A stretch of 64,000 bases of DNA from Leptospira meyeri (GTDB lineage: Bacteria > Spirochaetota > Leptospiria > Leptospirales > Leptospiraceae), in contig NZ_SORO01000001.1 of assembly GCF_004368965.1 (NCBI RefSeq), positions 2,636,001-2,700,000 of the forward strand. Reading direction: 5' to 3'. Positions 37,433-45,909 of the stretch are shown here, one piece after another. Under the pieces are notes generated by a model. It worked only from the letters and a program-made list of their open reading frames with translations, did no database searches and was not told where the DNA came from. The first letter of the stretch is position 1. Every line of letters begins with the position of its first letter. The translations under genes were made by a program, and so were the position numbers.

Positions 37433-38344
37433 ATGAAAAACCTTTCTCTGCTTTTTTACATTTTGATTACAATCAACTTTGTCGCTTGTAAGGACAAACA
37501 AACCTTAAAAGTTGCGGGTTCCGAAACCATGAATAGTATGATGCGTTATTTAGGAGCTGAATATGAAAAGGTGAATTCTAATGTTCGTGTAACAGTCGAA
37601 GGTGGTGGTTCCGAATCAGGAATTGACAGATTACGAAAAGGTGAAATTGATATGGCTGTTTCTTCTCGCGATTTAAACCAAGCCGAATTTGATGACCTTC
37701 GCAAAACTGGAAACTTAGAAAAAGTAAGATTGGCTTACGATGGTGTTGCTCTCGTTGTGAATCCAAAAAATTCAGTTTCAAAACTTGACTTGATCCAAAC
37801 TTCCGATATCTTTTCTGGAAAAATTAAAAATTGGAAAGAAGTAGGTGGTGCCGATGCTCCCATTTCGATTGTGATTCGTAATGATAAATCGGGAACCCAA
37901 GATTATTTCCAAAATCATATCCTCAGGAGAAAGGATTTGGGTTTAAATGAGTTTAACGAATACAAAGCTAATGTTTTTTCAAAAGATGCAAAAATCGTAA
38001 AAGACAATTCTGAAATGTCAAAATTCATTCAAGAAAATTCAAATAGCATTGGTTATATGGGAATGGGAACAGCAATTGTCGAGAACAAAGACAAGTTAAA
38101 AGCATTGGATTATGCGAGAACTAAAAAAGATCCTTATGTTTCTCCTTCAGTGAGAAACGTATATGACAGAAAATATAAATTAGCTCGTGAGTTATTTATA
38201 ATTTATAAAACAGATCAAGGTGATAAAATTGATGCCTTTGTTACTTTCCTAACTAGTGAACAAGGCCAAGTGGCTGTTTTACAATCAGGGTATTTAAGAG
38301 CCTCTCTTCCAGAAGTAGAAGTTTCGGCAGAGCCGGTGAAGTAA
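37433..38344 (+). CDS. PstS-like phosphate-binding lipoprotein
   Basis: 303 residues with lipobox (NFVACKD). KVAGSETMNSMMRYLGAEYE, GGGSESGIDRLRKGEIDMAV and RNDKSGTQDYFQNHIL are the phosphate-binding loops of PstS-type proteins. It would capture phosphate in the periplasm, but no pstCAB or phoU genes are nearby, so it could serve a distant transporter or act as a sensor/adhesin. ATG start; the end lies 7 bp from the convergent NHL gene. Confidence 0.85.
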   Translation: MKNLSLLFYILITINFVACKDKQTLKVAGSETMNSMMRYLGAEYEKVNSNVRVTVEGGGSESGIDRLRKGEIDMAVSSRDLNQAEFDDLRKTGNLEKVRLAYDGVALVVNPKNSVSKLDLIQTSDIFSGKIKNWKEVGGADAPISIVIRNDKSGTQDYFQNHILRRKDLGLNEFNEYKANVFSKDAKIVKDNSEMSKFIQENSNSIGYMGMGTAIVENKDKLKALDYARTKKDPYVSPSVRNVYDRKYKLARELFIIYKTDQGDKIDAFVTFLTSEQGQVAVLQSGYLRASLPEVEVSAEPVK

Positions 38345-38350
38345 ATAAAG

Positions 38351-39883
38351 TTAATAAACTAACACTCTATTATTAGTTCGGTCAGCAATATAAAGTTGGC
38401 CGGTTTGATTGAAAAAAATTCCTGTAGGCGAATAGAGACTTTTCGGTCCAAGAGCCGATCCTGAACAACTTCCATTATTATTATTCAAAGAACAGTTTAG
38501 ATCATCAAACTGACCAATGACAGCTACAGCAGCAATTCCATTAGGTTGAGAAGTTTTTGGATACATCACCACACGGTTGTTTCCTGTATCGGATACAAAA
38601 AGATTTTCATTTTGGTCAAGTGCTATCCCGGTTGGCCCAGAAAGTCCAAGTGGACCACTTCCTCCTCCCGAAGTATTTAAATCAGGTTGTCCATATACGC
38701 GAATTGCTGTTGTAGATCCTTTTGGAAAATATACGACTCGACTATTGCCATTATCTGCAACATACAATCCACCTTCTTGATCCAATAACATTTGGTTGGG
38801 GCTACTTAATTTTTCATTGGAGATTCCACTGGTACTTCCAGAAAAACTGGTTTGCCCATACACCCGACTCGCCGATGTAGAACCTGGTGGGAAGTATAAG
38901 ATACGGTGATAAGCAGATTCGGAAATATAGACTCCACCGTCTGGATCGATTGCTACTGCAAGCGGTGTATTTAAAGAAGTCGCACTCGCGGCTCCTGCTG
39001 CTGAAGTGGAAAATCCTGATTGTCCATAAACTAAAGTCGGAACGATCGATTGGTTTGGAAAAAATAATACACGATTATTTCCCATATCGACCGCATACAA
39101 TTCCCCGGATTGACTGATTCCAATTCCACGAATATTGTTTAATGAATTGGCACTGATCGAATTGCCTAAACAGGATCCATTTGTAACCGCATTTACAATG
39201 TCACAAGTAAAAAACCCAGATTGTCCATACACTCTTGTCGCTATCATTGAGTTAGGTGGGAAATATTGTATGCGATGGATTCCTGAAATATAAACTCCAC
39301 CTAAAGTATCAGTAATAACACCATAAGGAGAACTGAAATTTTGGTTATTTGGAGTACCTGTTCCACAAGACCCAAAGTTATATGCGGCACTACAGGTGTA
39401 TGATCCGTATTGGCCATAAACGAAAATTGGACTTGTGTCAACAACTTGGAGAGATATAGTCTTAATCGCAAAACCTGGGCTATTTCGAATGATCGAAATG
39501 GAAGTCGGACTAGTTACAGTTTTACTAGTACCTTTGATTTCACCTAGGTTCGGATCAAAAGTTAAACCATCTGGCAAAACTCCTAGTAATGAATAATTCG
39601 ATTTTGTTTTATATTTAGGGGTGATGGAAACTGGAAAATTGATAAACACTCTATAATTCGATGAATTATATTCTAGAGGAGGCACGTTGACTAATTCAAG
39701 CCCACAATAATTGGAATTATCCGAACTAACCGATTGGAAAAATAGTGAAGTTAGAAATGAATCAGACTTTGGATCACAAGGGTGGTTGAGTGAGTTTGAT
39801 TGGCAAAACATTGAAATTGAAAAGTTTAAGAGCAAAATAATATAGCTAAATTTGTTTAGGGATTTCGATGAAATTCGTTTCAT
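38351..39883 (-). CDS. NHL-repeat beta-propeller lipoprotein
   Basis: About 510 residues from ATG 39883, with signal peptide ending SMFC. After a short Ig-like/YDG-type domain (about 55-150: LPDGLTFDPNLGEIKGTS) come repeats of VYGQ ... GPTGIALDQNENLFVSDTGN, NNRVVMYPK type, about six, forming an NHL propeller. Paralogue of 45910-47412: both share domain order and end in NNRVLVY. Probably extracytoplasmic; ligand unknown. The upstream side faces a decayed, gene-poor stretch. Confidence 0.85.
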   Translation of the reverse strand: MKRISSKSLNKFSYIILLLNFSISMFCQSNSLNHPCDPKSDSFLTSLFFQSVSSDNSNYCGLELVNVPPLEYNSSNYRVFINFPVSITPKYKTKSNYSLLGVLPDGLTFDPNLGEIKGTSKTVTSPTSISIIRNSPGFAIKTISLQVVDTSPIFVYGQYGSYTCSAAYNFGSCGTGTPNNQNFSSPYGVITDTLGGVYISGIHRIQYFPPNSMIATRVYGQSGFFTCDIVNAVTNGSCLGNSISANSLNNIRGIGISQSGELYAVDMGNNRVLFFPNQSIVPTLVYGQSGFSTSAAGAASATSLNTPLAVAIDPDGGVYISESAYHRILYFPPGSTSASRVYGQTSFSGSTSGISNEKLSSPNQMLLDQEGGLYVADNGNSRVVYFPKGSTTAIRVYGQPDLNTSGGGSGPLGLSGPTGIALDQNENLFVSDTGNNRVVMYPKTSQPNGIAAVAVIGQFDDLNCSLNNNNGSCSGSALGPKSLYSPTGIFFNQTGQLYIADRTNNRVLVY

Positions 39884-40202
39884 ACAAAGTTGATACAGAT
39901 CGTAATGATATTTTATAATATAAAGTTTAACTAACGCTAAATTAAAAAACAATTTTTCATATAAATTTTACGAAATAAATTTTCGACTGACTTTATACTA
40001 AAAAAAATCTAAATTGTAATGATATTTGTGATCTGATACAAAATAGATAACTACTCAATAAGCTTTTGATTCGGGTAATCCTTAAAAAATATAAAGTTAG
40101 GTTAGTCTAACCTGTTCGATGACTACTCTAATAAAACAGGTGAATCGTTTTATGGATATGTAGACCGTTTGGGCTATTTCTTAAGATGATCAAACGAAAG
40201 AT
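39884..40202. other. AT-rich gene-poor stretch
   Basis: No intact gene. Between about 40100 and 40202 short coding-like segments occur in different frames, with stops at 40182-40184 in the frame of the following remnant, consistent with the 5' end of a broken gene. Confidence 0.4.
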
Positions 40203-40625
40203 AATTTTGCCGTTGCCATTGATAAAGTTCAGAAGATTGTTTTTTCTCGAACATTGAAAGCCCTGGATTTGAAATCTGCTAAGTTATTAGCAAATCAAGA
40301 TCTTGAAAAAGAAGTATTAGTGTTAAAAAACCAACCAGGGAAGGATATTTTTGTTTGTAGCCCGAGTCTATTTGTTTCTTTGACGAAAGTTAATTTAATC
40401 GAAGAATATCAATTATGTGTTAATCCCCTGATTGCCGGTAGTGGTTTGCCTTTATTTAAAGTCATAAGGCAGCATATCTTATTAAATCTCATTAAAATAA
40501 AATTGTTTCGCAGTGGTACCGTTTTACTTTACTACCACCCTAATAAAAAATATTATGTTACGCTTTTTTCTCTAGCAAATAAAATTTTAGATTCTCTATT
40601 AATATTCAATTCAACAGTGACCTAA
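40203..40625 (+). pseudogene. Remnant of a RibD C-terminal / dihydrofolate-reductase-family protein
   Basis: An open segment reading NFAVAIDKVQKIVFSRTLKA, then GKDIFVCSPSLFVSLTKV, EYQLCVNPLIAGSGLPLFK and LFRSGTVLLYYHP matches the C-terminal half of RibD_C/YyaP-like reductases (expected GKDI-x-GSP..., NP-GGGxPLF, GVVLLYY). The first half of the domain is missing: a stop at 40182 closes the frame and no start codon with a ribosome-binding site precedes the conserved part. GSGLP replaces the usual GGGxP. Probably a pseudogene. An intact family member is at 63438. Confidence 0.6.
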
Positions 40626-41157
40626 TGAAAAATAAAATGGGAATTGAATCATTGGTTTTTATAGAATGTTTTGCAACTTATTTCAAAAAAACTAAAATCA
40701 GATTCTTTGTTGAAAAGCAATATGAAGTTGGCCCAGTTGGTTAAAGGAAATTTCTAAAGGATTGGCTCGGCTCTGATAGTTTTGAGGCACTAGTGGCGCA
40801 GATAGTTCCAGTTGCAAAGTTTGGTGATTGCAGTCGCTGTTCCATTGATATCCCCGGTTGTGTGATGGAACGATACACCAACCGGGAACACCCCTTGGAT
40901 CGAATAACTAGAGTTTATTGGATCACGAGTGTCTGGCTATATAGAAATTTAAAAATAATTTATCAACTGAAAATGGGTAAGATTTGGTTAAAACGAGGGT
41001 TCTTGGTAATTTAGAAAGGTAACAGACAATAGTTGAGACTTTTTTGGAATCTGATGGGTTTTCAGAGAAACAGGCGGATTTAAGGAATTTCTTTCTCAGT
41101 CAAAAATCAATGAAATTTCCTTGCTTAAAATCACAATCTGATTGGAATTAGGCGTTC
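40626..41157. other. Gene-poor decayed stretch before the PilZ gene
   Basis: Several short coding-like segments are present, but none has a credible start. One at about 41032-41154 reads VETFLESDGFSEKQADLRNF and ends before a TAG; another at 40793-41014 (DIPGCVMERYTNREHPLDR) is uninterrupted for 73 codons but has no recognised family. Best described as degraded genes of unknown origin. Confidence 0.4.
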
Positions 41158-41865
41158 ATGATGAACGACAGACGAAAACGTTTGCAAAGGCCTCTACCAA
41201 TTTTGGTATTTGGACTTTATTTTCTACTTCTTCCTATTTTTAATTATTTTTCTTTCGCCTATGCACATAATATTCGTTGGACCTATCCAAGGCTAATCTT
41301 CGATTGGTTACATCCTTTAGAGTTAATACTCCTAATCCTTGCAATTCCCGTTGGCATCGGTTTGTTACTCGTAAAAAAATGGGGGTGGTATTTGTTTTTG
41401 GTTTATGCATCTCTATTCATACTGTTTGATATTGTCGCTCTTGTTCAAAAACCGATCGCTTTCAACTTGTTTGCTTTTGGTCAAACCATACTAGGGTTCG
41501 GAGCAGTGTTTTATTTAACTCGGGAGAATATTTCTACGCCTTATCTCAAGCTTTATCCAAGAGGCTGGCGATATGAGAAAAGAAATCCCATCCAGATACC
41601 AATTCTTCTTAACGGAATCGAGTGTACAACGATTGATTTTAGTAGAAAGGGATTCTATGTAGTTTGGTCTGAATTTCTTGGCGAGCCTGGCGACACAATT
41701 CAAGTAGACATTTCTGGAACTACAATTGAGGCAGGAATTGTACGCATTGACCCAAAGGGACTTGGTGTTGCCTTTCGAAATTTACAACCCGTACAGATTA
41801 AAATATTCGAGGATATCATTGCCTCAAAAAATATCAATTTAGAGCATTCAGTTAAGTTAAAATAG
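41158..41865 (+). CDS. PilZ-domain membrane protein
   Basis: 235 residues. Four membrane spans in the first 125 residues, then a PilZ domain with the c-di-GMP motifs RYEKRNPIQI (RxxxR-type) and DFSRKGFYV (DxSxxG). It would couple c-di-GMP levels to a membrane output. ATG at 41158 or 41161; no strong ribosome-binding site. Followed after 11 bp by the large propeller lipoprotein gene, so the two may be co-expressed and functionally linked. Confidence 0.8.
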   Translation: MMNDRRKRLQRPLPILVFGLYFLLLPIFNYFSFAYAHNIRWTYPRLIFDWLHPLELILLILAIPVGIGLLLVKKWGWYLFLVYASLFILFDIVALVQKPIAFNLFAFGQTILGFGAVFYLTRENISTPYLKLYPRGWRYEKRNPIQIPILLNGIECTTIDFSRKGFYVVWSEFLGEPGDTIQVDISGTTIEAGIVRIDPKGLGVAFRNLQPVQIKIFEDIIASKNINLEHSVKLK

Positions 41866-41876
41866 GAAAATTTTAT

Positions 41877-44800
41877 ATGAAAAAGATTATATGGATTTTA
41901 TTTACAACATTCTACTTTTGGAACTGTATTGCTTTTTTAGATTTCAATCGAAGCAAAAATGAATTTTCTAATGATTCTTTAATTGTACTTTTAGGTTCCA
42001 ATTATGCAGGTGTTCCTGCTGGTGGGGGAACCGCAGATCCATCGGGAACTCGTATCCAATCCAGTGATGAACTTTTTACCATCTTAATTCCAGAAGGAGC
42101 GATGGACGAAACAGTCGATTTTAAAATTACAAAATATAATTCTACTCAGGTGCCACTTCCTTCAGGTTTTGTGCCTACAAGTTCAATTTATGAAGTCACA
42201 CCATCATTTCAATTCAAAAAGGAAGTGGTTGTGACCATCACTCTCGATCGTGCCAAAGCACAATCGATGAATTTAAACTTTGGGAAAAGTCGTGGGTTTC
42301 ATGCATCGAACATGAATACAGAACCAGATGGACTCAGAATGCCTGGTTGGGCAGGGGTGAATACAACTCTTGAATCTGAAAGCATCGTCTTTCATACAAA
42401 GAGTTTTTCTATGTTTGGTGGAGGAACGCCTCCCCCTGGGAATTTACCACCTGTCATCAATGGTGCTTATTATTATTTAAAACCGGGAACATTACATATG
42501 CCTTATCAACTCAGAGCCGATGTGGTGGAGCCAGATGGTGACCAAATGAATGTCTATTTGGTCGTTGGACCTGCTGATGGCCCTACTAATTTTTATTCTA
42601 TGGCAAGAGAGGGAACTTCTGATTGGTACCAATCCAAAATCCCATACGAAGCGATGAAACCAGGTGGAATTTTAATTCAAATCATTGCAGTGGATATCCA
42701 TGGACAGAAAACTTCAAGACCATCAACCGGAACTTTCTTATATCCCAGTGATTCTGGGAATCCTACATACATAAGCCAATACAATCCGGATCGTGATGAG
42801 GATGGATACAATGATGTTTGGGAGCTTGATAACGGATTCAATCCAAACAATGCGAGCAGTCCACCAGGCGGAACAGCTTACCCACCGGGTAATCCTGTTG
42901 TGGTGGATAACTTAGAAATCTTACCTACACAATCTTGGGTCCAAATTAATGAACCCATTACCTTTTCAGCTCGTGGGTTTCTCGCAGGAGTTCAAAAATT
43001 TGTCACAGTTAATTTCCACGCAACAGGCGTAGGACTTAATGGTTCTCCCATTGGCAATTTAAACTCATCTACGTTTACAGCGACAACGCCTGGTGTGGCA
43101 GGAGTCTTTGCCACCTATCAAAGCTTAGAAGCATCAGCATCTGTTCATGTTGCCGATACCATTGCTCCTTCGAATATAACTGATTTAGTCGCAACACCTC
43201 TCTCCGCATCTAGAATTCAACTGAGATGGACAGCACCCGGAAGTGTCGGAGTATTCGGACAAGCGTCTGCCTACGAAATAAGAAAATCCAGTTCACCCAT
43301 CACCAATAACCTTCAGTGTGATGCGGCAACTGGGGTTGCTCACACTATGATCCCCAAAAGTTCTGGTTTATTAGAAATCAAAGAGATTGATGGACATCTT
43401 CCGCAATCAACTTACTACTTCTGTGTTCGTGCCATTGATTCTTCTGGGCTTCGCAATTCTTGGAGCGGAACTGTATCGGCCACTACCTATGCTCCTACAG
43501 ATTTAGTTCCTCCGGCAGACATCACCACAGCTTCCGCCACTGTCGAGTCCTACCATCAAATCAAACTCGGCTGGGTTGCGGTTGGTGACAATGGAAACAC
43601 AGGATCGGCATCCTCCTATGAGATCAGAAGACGTTCCACTCCTATCGTCACAGATGACGACTGTTCTGCGGGAATTTTTGTTCCAAATAGTGTAGTCGCA
43701 TCCACTGCGGGCACTCCTTTAGAATTCACAGTTAGTGGACTATCTTCGGGAACCGTGCATTATTTTTGTATTCGTGCTTTTGACCATGGAGGGAATCGAA
43801 GTCTATGGAGTGGAGTTCTCCAAGCAACCACACCTTTCGCCAACCAATTCCCTGTGATTCAGTTTACTTCTAATCTTATCATTGATTTAGGCACTGAAGC
43901 CACACTAGATGCATCACAATCATCTGATCCTGATGCTTCATTTTGCGGGGCTCAAACAAATCAATACGAGTATAACTGGCGAGTGGTTTCTAAACCTCCG
44001 CTCTCCAATTTAGCCACTGGAGATATCCAAAACAGAACGACTAAGCTTGCAAAAGTTTTACCTGATAAGAATGGCGAGTATGTCTTTGAATTTTCATTTA
44101 AAGACAACGCAGGTAGTTGTGCGGGAGGGAATCGAACTTCCGTTTCTTTGGTCACTCTGCAAGCCAATTTAGTTCTGATTGATCCTCCCGCTTATGTAGA
44201 AGCCCAGGCGGGCGGAACCAGTGCGTATGTGCAGTGGTCGCCAGTGACAGGTGCCACTTCGTACACAGTTTACTATAGCACAAGTCCTGGAGTGACAACG
44301 GCTTCGACCAGTTTTGGGCCAGTGTCCAACACTTATGCGACCATTACTGGGTTAATAAGCGGGACATTATATTATTTTAGGGTGGTGGCAAACAATAGTG
44401 GAGGAAGTAGTGTGGTTTCTATATTGGAAGCAAGGGCTTTAACTACGGCAACAGCACCGGGAACAAGTTCGCCAGGTATACATATTGATATATCTGCGGG
44501 GCAAGGGAATAATTCCAATTATAATTATTCCGGTTTAGTAATAGACCAAGTTAACGGAAAGTTGCTAGTTGTCACTTTTAATTTCGCTAATAGCTCTAAA
44601 CCCAGTCTATTCAGATGTAATCTAGATGGAACAAATTGTACGCATACTGATATTTCAGTTGGGCAGGGCATTAGTTCAGGTGGTCAACCCAGCGCAGTTA
44701 TAGATTACGTGAACGGTAAGCTGTTGGTTGTAACTAATAATGGCTCTCTTAACGCCGGTAACGGAACCATTGGCAAACCAAGTCTTTTTAGATGCAATCT

Positions 44801-45593
44801 GGATGGAACAAGCTGTACGCATACTGATATATCGGCGGGACAAGGATTTGGTTCAGGTCAATTTCCAAGTTTAGCAGTCGATCAAGTCAATGGGAAGTTG
44901 TTGGTTGTCACTAACAACGAGGCTAATGCCGGCAAGCCAAGTCTTTTTAGATGCAACCTGGATGGAACAAATTGTACGCATACTGATATATCTGTAGAAC
45001 AAGGAATTAATTCTGGTCGTAATCCCAGTTTAGTTATAGATCAAGTCAACGGAAGGATGCTAGTAGTTACTTATAATGTAGCTAATAGCTCTAAACCCAG
45101 TCTATTCAGATGTAATCTAGATGGAACAAATTGTACGCATATAGATATTTCAGTTGGGCAGGGCATTGGTTCAGGTGGTCAGCCCAGCGCAGTTATAGAT
45201 TACGTGAACGGTAAGCTGTTGGTTGTAACAGCAAATGGTGCCAATAATGGTTCCCCTTCTCTTTTTAAGTGTAATCTAGATGGAACCGGTTGCACTCATA
45301 CGGATATTTCCGCCGGAAAAACCGGTTCTATTGGATTATATCCCAATGTTCGTTTAGATCAAGTCAATGGGAAGTTGTTGGTAATCACAAAAAATAATAC
45401 TACTGGCGAAAGGCTCGCTTTATTTCGATGCAATTTAGATGGAACAAGTTGTACGTATGCTGACATTTGGGCTGGACAAGGGCAATGGACGGGTCTTTTT
45501 CCCAGGGCAGTCTTGGATTCCATCAATGGAAAAGTCATTGTAGTAACACGAAATGACGCCAACTCCGCAAAACCTTCCCTTTTCATCTGGTAA
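41877..45593 (+). CDS. Large lipoprotein with fibronectin III-like modules and a seven-repeat C-terminal beta-propeller
   Basis: 1238 residues. Signal peptide ends in FYFWNC (lipobox). Parts in order: a ZU5/GPS-like region (GAMDETVDFKITKYNSTQVP), a calcium-type DRDEDGYNDVWELDNGF motif (about 300-325), at least three fibronectin III-like modules (IQLRWTAPGS..., IKLGWVAVGD..., SAYVQWSPVTGAT...), and from residue 869 seven repeats of about 53 residues. A repeat reads like SAVIDYVNGKLLVVT ... KPSLFRCNLDGTNCTHTDIS; the CNLDGTNC pair could form an intra-repeat disulfide. Seven repeats suggest a closed seven-bladed propeller. Probably surface-exposed; function unknown. Confidence 0.82.
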   Translation: MKKIIWILFTTFYFWNCIAFLDFNRSKNEFSNDSLIVLLGSNYAGVPAGGGTADPSGTRIQSSDELFTILIPEGAMDETVDFKITKYNSTQVPLPSGFVPTSSIYEVTPSFQFKKEVVVTITLDRAKAQSMNLNFGKSRGFHASNMNTEPDGLRMPGWAGVNTTLESESIVFHTKSFSMFGGGTPPPGNLPPVINGAYYYLKPGTLHMPYQLRADVVEPDGDQMNVYLVVGPADGPTNFYSMAREGTSDWYQSKIPYEAMKPGGILIQIIAVDIHGQKTSRPSTGTFLYPSDSGNPTYISQYNPDRDEDGYNDVWELDNGFNPNNASSPPGGTAYPPGNPVVVDNLEILPTQSWVQINEPITFSARGFLAGVQKFVTVNFHATGVGLNGSPIGNLNSSTFTATTPGVAGVFATYQSLEASASVHVADTIAPSNITDLVATPLSASRIQLRWTAPGSVGVFGQASAYEIRKSSSPITNNLQCDAATGVAHTMIPKSSGLLEIKEIDGHLPQSTYYFCVRAIDSSGLRNSWSGTVSATTYAPTDLVPPADITTASATVESYHQIKLGWVAVGDNGNTGSASSYEIRRRSTPIVTDDDCSAGIFVPNSVVASTAGTPLEFTVSGLSSGTVHYFCIRAFDHGGNRSLWSGVLQATTPFANQFPVIQFTSNLIIDLGTEATLDASQSSDPDASFCGAQTNQYEYNWRVVSKPPLSNLATGDIQNRTTKLAKVLPDKNGEYVFEFSFKDNAGSCAGGNRTSVSLVTLQANLVLIDPPAYVEAQAGGTSAYVQWSPVTGATSYTVYYSTSPGVTTASTSFGPVSNTYATITGLISGTLYYFRVVANNSGGSSVVSILEARALTTATAPGTSSPGIHIDISAGQGNNSNYNYSGLVIDQVNGKLLVVTFNFANSSKPSLFRCNLDGTNCTHTDISVGQGISSGGQPSAVIDYVNGKLLVVTNNGSLNAGNGTIGKPSLFRCNLDGTSCTHTDISAGQGFGSGQFPSLAVDQVNGKLLVVTNNEANAGKPSLFRCNLDGTNCTHTDISVEQGINSGRNPSLVIDQVNGRMLVVTYNVANSSKPSLFRCNLDGTNCTHIDISVGQGIGSGGQPSAVIDYVNGKLLVVTANGANNGSPSLFKCNLDGTGCTHTDISAGKTGSIGLYPNVRLDQVNGKLLVITKNNTTGERLALFRCNLDGTSCTYADIWAGQGQWTGLFPRAVLDSINGKVIVVTRNDANSAKPSLFIW
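44481..45593 (+). repeat. Seven in-frame tandem repeats of about 159 bp
   Basis: Coding repeats of the large lipoprotein. Most copies differ at many sites, but 44586-44734 and 45081-45229 are almost identical (about four differences in 149 bases) although they are three units apart. Confidence 0.85.
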
Positions 45594-45595
45594 CC

Positions 45596-45690
45596 AATCC
45601 CACGCCAGGGATCCGAAGGGCCACGGTCTCACCCACTTTGGGTGAGACGTGAGCGTTAGCGCATCCTGTCGGAGCCCGGTTGGGTTTGGA
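45596..45690 (+). repeat. Dispersed GC-rich stem-loop element
   Basis: Directly after the stop of the large lipoprotein gene. Blocks: CCAGGGAT, CCGAAGGGCC, a perfect 9-bp stem GTCTCACCC / GGGTGAGAC (45626-45634, 45640-45648), GTGAGCGTTAGCGC, and AGCCC / GGGTT. Same order as 21447-21570 with a different stem sequence. Confidence 0.75.
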
Positions 45691-45909
45691 TCAAACTACA
45701 ATCACCTAACCAATTCTAGGCGCCCGAAAAGTATGAAAAGAATATTATAACATTGGGATTTTGATTCTTTCTCACAAGATAACACAACAGAACTATCTAT
45801 TTATTTTAACGCCAATCGTTAGTTATGCGAATTTGCAATTGTGTTCCTTTCTAGCGATGAGGCAAGAATCGTAACCAAACATGAATCGGCTCCGATTTTT
45901 CTTTACAAA
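45691..45909. other. Remaining intergenic stretch
   Basis: AT-rich, no gene seen. Contains a GGCGCCCGAAA block (about 45719) that resembles the end of the repeat element, and GTTATGCGAAT (45824), also found inside the copy at 56257. Confidence 0.35.

Noticed and set aside
37433..38344. Phosphate transport operon
   Set aside because: Only the binding protein is present; no permease or ATPase genes are adjacent.
40793..41014. A 73-codon frame starting GTG
   Set aside because: No ribosome-binding site, no recognisable family, located in a decayed region; described as intergenic.
44481..45593. Regular repeat structure that could suggest a CRISPR-like or satellite array
   Set aside because: The repeats are in frame with one long gene, of 159 bp, and encode a protein unit with conserved Cys positions.
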